6,694 bases of DNA from Pseudomonadota bacterium (GTDB lineage Bacteria > SZUA-182 > DTGQ01). Numbering within the stretch: the first letter of the stretch is position 1; every line of letters begins with the position of its first letter. The stretch covers positions 1 to 6,694 of the forward strand of contig JAUWIR010000254.1 of assembly GCA_030605265.1 (NCBI GenBank). Direction: 5' to 3'. The notes below the pieces were generated by a model. The model was not told where the DNA came from. It saw nothing but the letters and a program-made list of their open reading frames with translations, and ran no database searches. A program made the position numbers and the translations under genes. Below are positions 1 to 5,255 of the stretch, piece by piece.

Positions 1-250
1 CCATACATTCCACCAGACATGCCGTATAAACCGCCCATCATGCTCGACCCATACATTCCGCCATACATGCCTAACCCACCCATCATCCTAGATCCATATA
101 TTCCTAAATTCATGGCTAAACCAACCATCATGCTCGATAAATACATACCTCCATACATGCATAAACCACCCATCATGCTCGACCCATACATACCTCCATA
201 CATTCCACCAGACATGCCGCCGTATAAACCACCCATCATGCTCGATCCAT
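1..250. repeat. In-frame tandem repeats of about 45 bp inside the Gly/Met/Tyr gene
   Basis: On the minus strand the GSSMMGGL-coding box begins at 248, 185, 140, 95 and 50. The last three steps are exactly 45 bp (15 codons). The first step is 63 bp because of an extra Gly-Gly-Met-Ser-Gly type insert, and a similar longer unit starts again at 50. All length differences are multiples of 3, so the frame is kept. Copies differ by point changes (for example SSMMVGL and GSRMMGGL), so the array is not freshly amplified. It probably continues past the left edge. Confidence 0.85.
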
Positions 251-344
251 AATAAGCATTGGCAACCTTATTGGTTGTTAATAAAGAAGATGTTAAAAGT
301 ATAACTAGAGTTAAAACTGCGATCTTTATAATATTTTTTATCAT
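1..344 (-). CDS. Secreted Gly/Met/Tyr-rich repeat protein (N-terminal part, 3' end cut by window)
   Basis: The minus strand is open from ATG at 344 to the left edge: 114 codons plus 2 bases, with no stop reached. Residues 1-30 form a clear signal peptide: positive start (MIKNIIK), hydrophobic core, and a VANA cleavage site before YYG. The mature part is a low-complexity repeat of Gly, Met, Tyr, Ser and Leu built on the box GSSMMGGL, which recurs at residues 33, 54, 69, 84 and 99. It has no lysine and a single arginine. The start is the first ATG after an in-frame stop at 375-377. AGGA lies only 3 nt before it, which is close for a Shine-Dalgarno. The protein is exported, but I do not recognise a family. 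Structural, adhesive or metal-binding (Met-rich) roles are possible and unproven. It diverges from the gene at 1712. Confidence 0.8.
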   Translation of the reverse strand, partial: MIKNIIKIAVLTLVILLTSSLLTTNKVANAYYGSSMMGGLYGGMSGGMYGGMYGSSMMGGLCMYGGMYLSSMMVGLAMNLGIYGSRMMGGLGMYGGMYGSSMMGGLYGMSGGMY

Positions 345-548
345 CTTTCCTAGCCTTTTCTTAAACAGTTTACCTTACTTTAACGCCGTGCCAATAATCT
401 TTATCCCTTTTAGCTCCAATCATTCACCATTAAGGGCAGTTGAGTGGTTGAATTTAAGATTATCGATCTTCTTAAAAAACCTACACTAATGAGTAAAATA
501 AAAAAGTATTGAATATTAAAATATGATCATGAAATGAATGTTATTTCT
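345..548 (-). other. Non-coding leader between orphan SD and the repeat-protein start
   Basis: These 204 bases upstream of the minus-strand start at 344 contain no convincing gene. The only minus-strand frames with an ATG are very short, for example a 17-codon frame starting MIGAKRDKDYWHG without a good ribosome site. A TTGGCACG box occurs at 387-394 on the minus strand, as in a sigma-54 -24 element, but the -12 element is not present at the required distance. The stretch could be the 5' untranslated region of the repeat protein if transcription starts near 650. Confidence 0.35.
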
Positions 549-550
549 AT

Positions 551-560
551 CACCTCCTTA
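551..560 (-). promoter_or_regulatory. Perfect Shine-Dalgarno without a reading frame (orphan)
   Basis: On the minus strand positions 560-549 read TAAGGAGGTGAT, a 12-nt perfect complement of the 3' end of 16S rRNA. No ATG, GTG or TTG follows within 5-15 nt that opens a frame. The nearest ATG is about 22 nt past GGAGG and gives only four codons (MIIF then stop). The site lies 3 nt after the hairpin at 564-622. It looks like an expression leader whose gene has been lost, or a ribosome-binding RNA element. Confidence 0.5.
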
Positions 561-563
561 AAG

Positions 564-622
564 TTAATTAGTTCACCGGATATATTAATATAATAAGGGA
601 GAGACTCCGGTGAACTAATTAA
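564..622 (-). repeat. 17-bp perfect inverted repeat / hairpin next to the orphan SD
   Basis: Arms 564-580 (TTAATTAGTTCACCGGA) and 606-622 are perfect reverse complements separated by 25 nt. On the minus strand the hairpin is followed after CTT by the perfect Shine-Dalgarno. No T-run follows on either strand and no gene ends here, so it is a poor fit for a terminator. A 5'-leader hairpin controlling the ribosome site, or a small mobile or repeat element, are both possible. Confidence 0.7.
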
Positions 623-654
623 TTATAACCATTTTAAAGCTCACTATGACAACC

Positions 655-694
655 ACACTATAATAGTGTAGTACATTGCTTACATCTAAGTCAA
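655..694 (-). promoter_or_regulatory. Candidate minus-strand promoter overlapped by a palindromic operator-like site
   Basis: On the minus strand TTGACT (694-689) is followed after 18 nt by TACACT (670-665), a plausible sigma-70 pair. The -10 box overlaps a 15-nt palindrome, ACACTATAATAGTGT (655-669), which is the size of a repressor site. Transcription would start near 658 and read through the hairpin at 564-622, the orphan Shine-Dalgarno and on to the repeat protein. An alternative -10 (TATAAT at 627-622) has a TTGTCA box 19 nt upstream. The motifs are seen; use as a promoter is inferred. Confidence 0.3.
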
Positions 695-809
695 AAAAAG
701 CATTGTAGGATGATTTATTTAGGCATTCATAATTGAAGAGACTTAAAAATGCGGAACCTCAAAAATGAAAAACCTTAAAAAAATCAAAATGTTTTAAATA
801 ATTATCTAA

Positions 810-827
810 TTGATATGTGCATATCAA
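810..827. repeat. 18-nt palindrome, operator-like
   Basis: TTGATATG and CATATCAA are perfect 8-bp inverted arms around TG. The size suits a dimeric regulator site, but no gene start lies nearby: the closest is at 1712 on the plus strand and 344 on the minus strand. Confidence 0.4.
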
Positions 828-926
828 ATACCAGCATTGGAATATATAACCCTTTCTGCTAATAACTGATCAAAAAGTAATAGATTCCCAAATCTGGTTA
901 ATAAAGAAAGAGGTTTCAATAGTAAA

Positions 927-967
927 AATATTTCACTTTTGAAATATTACAATATGCCCATTTGGGC
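927..967. repeat. Two adjacent small hairpins
   Basis: The first hairpin pairs AATATTTCA (927-935) with TGAAATATT (940-948) across a 4-nt loop. Extra GTA/TAC pairs flank it beyond a small bulge. Eight nucleotides later GCCCA-TT-TGGGC (956-967) forms a second short stem followed by a moderately T-rich stretch. There is no gene just upstream on either strand for which this would be an obvious terminator. Confidence 0.4.
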
Positions 968-1218
968 TGTTATTTCCCTATTTTAAAATCCTTAGAAATC
1001 CTGACCGAATAATCATTAAATCCTTTTGTCCTAGTACAACATTTTATTATTCTGATCAGATAACTTATTTTTATTTTTTTATAGATGTTTAAGGGAAAGT
1101 ATCTTACTGAAAATATTTAAAAGATAGAATTATTCGGAACATTAAAGTAGAAAAATATCCTAAATTCCAATCCTAAACTATAGAGAAACGGTCGTAAAAA
1201 AAAGTAATGTGGTATTTA

Positions 1219-1235
1219 CTGGCATTATTATTGCT
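1219..1235 (+). promoter_or_regulatory. Sigma-54-like promoter match (-24/-12)
   Basis: CTGGCATTATTATTGCT matches the sigma-54 consensus YTGGCACGRNNNTTGCW at all positions except C and G after TGGCA. The GG and GC dinucleotides have the strict 10-nt gap. Transcription would begin around 1246. The next intact gene on this strand starts at 1712, leaving a leader of about 465 nt, so the promoter may belong to a lost gene or to a long leader. No enhancer site was identified. Confidence 0.4.
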
Positions 1236-1711
1236 TTCTTCATTTTATAAACAATAAAAAAATAATTGAAGCTGCATAATGAAGATGGTTTTCCTCAAGA
1301 AATGATTGACTTTACTAATCAGAGACTTACTTAGCATTTCATAAATTTACCTTATTGATAATAGTAAATTATTAGCCAAAAAGCTATATGATTAAAGTGA
1401 AGATATTTTTATATAAAGAAATTTTTAACATTTATCCTCAAGGTATTGGTAAAGTTCCCATTGAACCAAACAGTACCAATCGACGTTTTAGTTTTTTTTG
1501 GTAGATAAGCGCAAGGATAAATCCATTTGCGATTACCTTGATGCTAAGTTACTGAATAACATTAAATAAATAGCGAGCAAATATAGGGCAGGATCATTGA
1601 TTGGATATATGCATTTTTAAGCACTTATTTAAACTTCAAGGAGAGGGGGAATAAATATTACAAATAATAATAATTAAAATAACATACAAGTAAGGGAAAG
1701 GAAGTAAGACA
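1236..1711 (+). other. Non-coding or decayed stretch upstream of the aromatic-rich gene
   Basis: No intact gene is visible. It contains short reading-frame pieces in different frames that might be gene remains (see 1388-1570). It also holds a purine-rich GGAGAGGGGG at 1640-1649 that resembles a ribosome site but has no start codon behind it. The real ribosome site for the 1712 gene is at 1698-1704. No clear sigma-70 promoter stands out close to 1712. Confidence 0.4.
1388..1570 (+). pseudogene. Possible frameshifted remnant of a small gene
   Basis: ATG at 1388 opens 38 codons (MIKVKIFLYKEIF... PQGIGKVPIEPNSTNRR) that stop at 1502-1504, directly after an eight-T run at 1492-1499. One more T would join this frame to LVDKRKDKSICDYLDAKLL (to the stop at 1568-1570), giving about 60 residues. 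Codon content is less AT-skewed than the flanks. There is no good ribosome site before 1388, and the opposite strand also gives a plausible 44-codon open stretch without a start, so coding on this strand is uncertain. I do not recognise a family. Confidence 0.2.
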
Positions 1712-2494
1712 ATGAAAGGTAAAAATTTTTTACGTATATGTTTGTTTAGTTTTATTATTTTGGTATCTATGAGCACATTGATAGGTTCTTCAACTTACGG
1801 CCAATATTTTACACCTGATTATATGTATGAGTTTACAGCTACGAATCCTCTTTATACGATGTCAAATGAAGAATTTTATTCCAATGATTTTTTTTCTGTC
1901 TCAGCAGGACAAGACATGAGTTATTCTGATATTTTTGGATTCAATTTTTCCCTGGGATCATCTTTTTATACTGATCCATTTCAATCAACCGGATTAGATT
2001 ACAGCAGCTTTGGAGTGCCGGGCGGGTTTTATACGGATGAGTATGATTACCTATATACTGCTTGGGGTGGCAATGAACATCGTGAAGGCGGCCTTGTGCT
2101 TCCCTGGACTCAGTACGCTTATGATATAAACTCTGCATACGGGGCTTATGCAGCGCCCTTTTTGGAAGCATACACTGGCGCGTCTGTAGCCTATGGAATG
2201 CTCACCCCCTTTGACTGGCTTGGACCTGAAGCAAGCGGCATTATGAATCTAATTTCTTACGCACCAATGGCAGCTCAAATGGATAGAGTTTTGGGAAACC
2301 AAATGATGTTCACAGCGCAAGGAATGCCCTTTATTGCAACTGCCAGTTATTTTAATCCTTATAGTAATGGGTCTAACTGGTTTTTCCCTGCAGGTGTGTC
2401 TTCTGCCTTTGCGGGCGCTGCTTTTACTCCTACCGGCGGGATAGGAACAGTCATGGGTGGAAATTCAGTTAATACGGCTACTACGGCAATGTAG
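1712..2494 (+). CDS. Secreted aromatic-rich, lysine-free protein of unknown function
   Basis: The frame has 260 codons. ATG at 1712 is preceded by AAGGAAG (1698-1704) with 7-nt spacing, which supports this start. Residues 1-30 are a signal peptide: MKGKNFLR, then a hydrophobic core, with likely cleavage after STYG. The mature chain of about 230 residues has roughly 21 Tyr, 21 Phe and 4 Trp, no Cys and no Lys, and only two Arg. It is acidic in the first half, with many D/E-Y/F pairs (SNDFF, YTDEYDYLY). The second half is rich in Ala, Gly, Met and Pro and ends with a Gly/Thr/Asn/Ala-rich tail. No domain or catalytic motif is recognised. It is exported, possibly an outer-surface or matrix protein (inference from composition). 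It is divergent from the Gly/Met/Tyr repeat gene, which shares the lack of lysine. Confidence 0.8.
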   Translation: MKGKNFLRICLFSFIILVSMSTLIGSSTYGQYFTPDYMYEFTATNPLYTMSNEEFYSNDFFSVSAGQDMSYSDIFGFNFSLGSSFYTDPFQSTGLDYSSFGVPGGFYTDEYDYLYTAWGGNEHREGGLVLPWTQYAYDINSAYGAYAAPFLEAYTGASVAYGMLTPFDWLGPEASGIMNLISYAPMAAQMDRVLGNQMMFTAQGMPFIATASYFNPYSNGSNWFFPAGVSSAFAGAAFTPTGGIGTVMGGNSVNTATTAM

Positions 2495-2517
2495 TAATCA
2501 TATTAGGTTCTTTGTAA

Positions 2518-2703
2518 GCTAAATTTAGGTACATTTCGATCTCTGCTGTATACGCCCTGCAATACCACCTTAACATAAATACTCTGTCTGCATTTATATC
2601 TCTCTATGCCGGCACTACCACTATTAAAATAGCAAATGTTTCTTGGATGAGTAGTAGTATTGGAGAAGATATTTTTGAGGTTGAAATCACTGTGGAAGAT
2701 TAA
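2518..2703 (+). pseudogene. Possible 3' remnant of an unidentified gene
   Basis: After a stop at 2515-2517 the plus strand is open for 61 codons to TAA at 2701-2703. The translation looks protein-like (YISISAVYALQYHL ... GTTTIKIANVSW ... GEDIFEVEITVED), with alternating hydrophobic residues typical of beta strands near the end. There is no start codon at the beginning; the only ATG lies about 36 codons in. If real, it is the C-terminal end of a gene that lost its 5' part. I cannot name a family. The opposite strand has an 81-codon frame from TTG at 2748, which I consider less likely. Confidence 0.25.
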
Positions 2704-2869
2704 ACTTCTAAAATTGTTTAAAGATGTAAATAGAAAGAGTGGCCCCAAAAAAAGGGCTCTATTCCTTTGTTGGTAGCGAACCTGAACTGATAAAAGTATT
2801 TTTTCAGTATAGCTGTGAAAGGTGCCAATAGAGAATAAGAATGAGTATGAATGAAGATATATCGAAAAT

Positions 2870-2955
2870 GCCGGATTTCAGGCTTTGGAGTTTATACTGT
2901 TTTCGGGGAGCGAAAATGATTTAAATTACACACCTCCCTTAGCCTGAAATCCGGC
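2870..2955. repeat. 15-bp perfect inverted repeat with inner hairpin, downstream of zinc-ribbon gene
   Basis: Arms GCCGGATTTCAGGCT (2870-2884) and 2941-2955 are perfect reverse complements 56 nt apart, and the pairing can extend inward with GGAG/CTCC after a small bulge. Inside, TTTTCG-GGGAG-CGAAAA forms a second 6-bp hairpin (around 2900-2916). The element begins 4 nt after the stop of the minus-strand zinc-ribbon frame (2960), so it could act as its terminator, but no long T-run follows. A REP/MITE-like mobile repeat is an alternative. Confidence 0.65.
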
Positions 2956-2959
2956 TCGC

Positions 2960-3336
2960 TTAGTATTTTGTCGGGTTTCCAATTGCTGCGAAGCTAATAC
3001 AGACAAGATGGAGGATTATACCCGGCAGAATATAAGCGCCATATCCTATATGGCAACGAAAAAGGCCCATAAACAACCGCTAATAAATTTACCTCTATAA
3101 ATCTGCCCTCCACCTGGAACTAATAATGAAAGGGCGGCAGCTGTGGCCGGACTCCATTTTAGCCGGCTTACTGCCGATGTCTTTAATTCCGGGTCCAGTA
3201 TTTCTTGGCAATATTTACATTTTTTCGCTTCAGTAAGTATGACCTCTGCGCAAAACGGGCATCTTTTTAATTCCTTTTGGTCGTTGGCTTTTATTTCCCC
3301 TCGTACCTCAGCCTGTAAAATTGAATTTGTGCTCAT
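2960..3336 (-). pseudogene. Zinc-ribbon plus transmembrane protein, broken by a 2-nt frameshift
   Basis: ATG at 3336 follows AAAAGGGG with 6-nt spacing. The intact frame runs 96 codons to TAG at 3046. Residues 26-43 are a zinc ribbon (CPFC-X10-CKYC: Cys 26, 29, 40, 43). From residue 62 a hydrophobic segment with LLVPGGGQIYRGK opens a TM2-like membrane hairpin. Translation stops inside this segment after FFVAI. In a shifted frame the sequence resumes without a gap as GYGAYILPGIILHLVCISF, then AAIGNPTKY and TAA at 2960-2962. This completes the second membrane helix expected for the family. Removing one TA from ATATAGG gives exactly 124 residues. The protein is probably an inner-membrane protein of unknown function. 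It could be a genuine pseudogene or a sequence error. Confidence 0.8.
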
Positions 3337-3396
3337 ATTTTACCCCTTTTCTCTCTTATCTTTCTTATCTCAAAACTAATGGATAAAATTTATTTT

Positions 3397-3424
3397 GGCT
3401 TATTTGGTCAAATATTCAAATAAT
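3397..3424 (+). repeat. Copy 1 of a GGCTT(T/A)TTTGGTCAA motif
   Basis: This copy has the motif GGCTTATTTGGTCAAA followed by TATTCAAATAAT. It lies about 60 bp upstream of the minus-strand zinc-ribbon start. It matches copy 2 (opposite strand, 3676-3701) over about 28 positions with a few changes and two single-base gaps, and matches copy 3 at 3744. See the entry at 3681-3764. Confidence 0.5.
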
Positions 3425-3680
3425 ATGAGCATATAATATGCCAAATTCGTATTAAGAAGAGGTGTTTTATGGAAAAGAAATGACCCTAAATGCCCCATGG
3501 TGAAAAAATAATTTTTATACAAGAGGGCATAATTTCAAAACTCATTCATTTTTTTTTAAAGTGTTAATAGTGTTAATATGGATATGACGATATATAATGA
3601 GTGCTTGCTTCAAAAATTTCAAAGCCCGGAATTGTGTGGGGTTAATGAAAGAAAAGCTTTTGTTATTTTTTATCAATTAT
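3425..3680. other. Non-coding stretch with an isolated start site
   Basis: No gene is supported here. On the plus strand a good ribosome site (AGAGG at 3458-3462) precedes ATG at 3469, but the frame stops after four codons (MEKK). It then overlaps ATGs opening 7-codon (3480) and 25-codon (3490) frames. A 9-bp tandem repeat AGTGTTAAT lies at 3560-3577, with a perfect TATAAT at 3593-3598 downstream but no good -35. This may be the front end of a lost gene. Confidence 0.35.
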
Positions 3681-3764
3681 TGGTATTTTGGCCAAAAAGC
3701 CACTATTTGTTTTAAAACATATTCATGATTTTGTCAAATATTTGGCTTTTTGGTCAATATACCA
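3681..3764. repeat. Long imperfect hairpin formed by copies 2 and 3 of the GGCTTTTTGG motif
   Basis: Arms 3681-3709 and 3735-3764 are reverse complements over about 29 positions with only a few mismatches and one gap, around a 25-nt loop. The core is TTTGGCTTTTTGG(T/C)CAA, followed by (T/A)ATACCA. The left arm contains the 12-nt palindrome TTTTGGCCAAAA (3686-3697). A third copy lies at 3397-3424. The element sits in the region between the zinc-ribbon and radical SAM genes, so it may be a multi-site operator or the ends of a small mobile element. Confidence 0.7.
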
Positions 3765-3914
3765 TGCCAATAAATTCAATTTTATTAAAATTTAATAATC
3801 ATTCGAAAAAAAAATAAGGGCTATGATCATGTTATCAATTATTTATCATTCTCGGCCAGACACTAATTATGAGCAATATTATATATCTATACCTTATACA
3901 GAGGAGAAATTATT
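3765..3914 (+). promoter_or_regulatory. Upstream region of the radical SAM gene with a candidate promoter
   Basis: CAGACA (3857-3862) and TATATA (3880-3885) are 17 nt apart, a weak sigma-70-like pair that would start transcription near 3892. GAGGAG at 3901-3906 is a strong ribosome site 8 nt before ATG at 3915. The rest of this stretch is AT-rich without clear features. Confidence 0.3.
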
Positions 3915-5255
3915 ATGTTAACAAAAACTGCATGGGTCTCTAATGGATTTTACGGATGTATATTAAATTTTAACCACACAATGCGGATAAAAAAATATTT
4001 ATCAATCAATGGTTGGAAACTCACCGAAAACCTGTCACATGCGGATTTAATAATTTATTCGGGCTGCGCAGTGTTTAACTTTTATGAAAAAAAAGCACTA
4101 GCTGAAGTGGATTATATTTTAATTAGTAAAAAAACCGATGCCCACTTTGTTGTTACAGGATGCTTGCCTCAAATTAACAAAAAATCAAAAATCAGTTACA
4201 AACAAAAAATATTATCAGATCGCGCCGGTATATTGGAAAGCACCATTCGGGATATGAGCCCCCTAGACAAATTAATCCAGGCTCGAATCCCCTTTGCCCA
4301 GGTACCGCATGCTAATTCCGTTGATATTAAACAAGGGAAAAATGCCTGGAATTTTTCAATTGAGGCGATCAATGAAAAAATGTTAAGGGTCAGGGGAAAA
4401 GCATATCAATTCGTTTATAGGGTATTTTCTACAACTGAAAAAATGATGCCTTTTGTTGATGAACTTAGCAATTCGGCTTCTGATTGGATTTCAAAAAAAT
4501 ACGAAACGCTGGTAGTGGGCGTCGGGTGCTCAAATGCCTGTAGCTATTGTGCGATTAAATTCAGTAAAGGGAATATAAAAAGTATCCCTCTTGAATCTGT
4601 TATGCAGCAATATTTTTCAAGATCAAGACCTAAAGGAAAAAAATTTTTAATTTTATCAGATGATTTGGGATCATGGGGAAAAGATATTGACTCGAATTGG
4701 ATTGAGCTTTTAAAACCAATGGCTAAAGCCAATGACAAGAATAAACATGGATTATACAACCTTGGTATCAAAGATATTATTGAAGCCGGTGATGATTTTA
4801 AGGAGATCATAACATATAGAAAGATTGATTTTATTATGATTGCGATTCAGCATGTAAATCCGGATGTTTTGAAACGAATGAACAGGCCGTATGTAGATAT
4901 TGATCGCATGGTTGACATGATAAACTGGTTAGCCGAATATAAGGTTGACCTGTTGGGCCACTTTATCTGCGGGTTTGCCGGCGAAACTGAAGAACAGTAT
5001 GCAGATTTAGTTAATTTTATTAAACGGATTAAAAATAAAAATTTTCATGCCTATCCCTTTCCGTACAGCCCAAGATCAGGGACACTGGCCGCTAAAGCAT
5101 TTTTAAATGATGAGGTGAATAAAAAAGTGGCCTTAAAAAGAGCACATCAAATAATGAGACTGAATCGTGCCCGGTTGCTCTTCAATCCCGGCAGATGGAA
5201 ACAGCTACCAATTAATCTCATGCATACTGATATTTTAAAAAAATATTTAAGGTGA
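3915..5255 (+). CDS. Radical SAM methylthiotransferase-like protein (MiaB/RimO type, no TRAM domain)
   Basis: This is a 446-residue protein. The N-terminal MTTase domain (about residues 5-90) keeps the three cluster cysteines C15 (YGC), C51 (SGC) and C83 (TGCLPQ), spaced 36 and 32 apart as in MiaB. The radical SAM domain has C205-X3-C209-X2-C212 (GCSNACSYC) followed by KGN-KSIPLE, the family's RG...SR..E region. Later family motifs are present: NPDVLKRMNRPY (315-326), GHFICGFAGETEEQY (348-362) and PFPYSPRSGT (381-390). Such enzymes use SAM and two [4Fe-4S] clusters to add a methylthio group to tRNA or protein. Two features are odd. The gap between C83 and C205 is about 50 residues longer than in MiaB. 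The protein also ends about 55 residues after the SPRSGT motif with MHTDILKKYLR, in place of a TRAM RNA-binding domain. The substrate is therefore unknown. It is likely co-transcribed with the gene at 5290. Confidence 0.88.
   Translation: MLTKTAWVSNGFYGCILNFNHTMRIKKYLSINGWKLTENLSHADLIIYSGCAVFNFYEKKALAEVDYILISKKTDAHFVVTGCLPQINKKSKISYKQKILSDRAGILESTIRDMSPLDKLIQARIPFAQVPHANSVDIKQGKNAWNFSIEAINEKMLRVRGKAYQFVYRVFSTTEKMMPFVDELSNSASDWISKKYETLVVGVGCSNACSYCAIKFSKGNIKSIPLESVMQQYFSRSRPKGKKFLILSDDLGSWGKDIDSNWIELLKPMAKANDKNKHGLYNLGIKDIIEAGDDFKEIITYRKIDFIMIAIQHVNPDVLKRMNRPYVDIDRMVDMINWLAEYKVDLLGHFICGFAGETEEQYADLVNFIKRIKNKNFHAYPFPYSPRSGTLAAKAFLNDEVNKKVALKRAHQIMRLNRARLLFNPGRWKQLPINLMHTDILKKYLR

Larger units (their letters stand above)
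695..1218. other. AT-rich non-coding stretch with small palindromes
   Basis: I see no gene on either strand. The stretch holds an 18-nt palindrome TTGATATGTGCATATCAA (810-827), a 9-bp hairpin (927-935 with 940-948, loop CTTT), an adjacent GCCCATTTGGGC palindrome (956-967), and TCTGATCAGA (1051-1060) followed by a T-rich tract. In DNA this AT-rich such structures can arise by chance. The first two are the strongest. Confidence 0.5.

Noticed and set aside
1..250. CRISPR-like array
   Set aside because: The repeats are in-frame protein-coding units without unique spacers.
387..394. TTGGCACG on the minus strand as a sigma-54 -24 element for the repeat protein
   Set aside because: The position required for TTGC holds TAAA, so the -12 half is missing at the strict spacing.
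19..489. Plus-strand open frames at 19-252 (Pro/Tyr/Met repeats) and 259-489
   Set aside because: They are the reverse of the signal-peptide and repeat protein on the minus strand and its leader. The first has no signal or ribosome site, and its repeats simply mirror the real ones.
549..560. ATCACCTCCTTA as the 3' end of a 16S rRNA gene
   Set aside because: Only these 12 bases match. The preceding bases do not fit the conserved GGATCACCTCC helix context, and no rRNA lies upstream.
552..601. Pseudoknot between the hairpin loop (CTCCCTTA) and the orphan SD (TAAGGAG)
   Set aside because: The pairing exists with one bulge, but a 17-bp stem with only 2- and 3-nt connectors would not allow both to form. 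It would need the stem to open.
1051..1080. TCTGATCAGA followed by T-rich DNA as a terminator
   Set aside because: The stem is short and AT-rich, and no gene ends upstream of it.
1005..1137. 9-bp inverted repeat CCGAATAAT / ATTATTCGG
   Set aside because: The arms are 115 nt apart and short, within chance expectation for AT-rich DNA.
1941..2171. Minus-strand 76-codon frame
   Set aside because: It lies wholly opposite the well-supported secreted protein gene and shows no motif or ribosome site.
2503..2748. Minus-strand 81-codon frame starting at TTG
   Set aside because: It has no ribosome site, a weak start, and no recognisable motif. The opposite strand gives a more protein-like frame.
2736..2760. 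AGAG..GCCCC-A7-GGGCTCT as a terminator for the 1712 gene
   Set aside because: Only a 4-bp core stem pairs without a 3-nt bulge, no T-run follows, and it is 240 bases after the stop.
3143..3379. Plus-strand 78-codon frame
   Set aside because: It is antisense to the zinc-ribbon gene, whose four cysteines and membrane segment are clear.
4544..4810. Minus-strand 88-codon frame
   Set aside because: It is antisense to the radical SAM domain, without its own signals.
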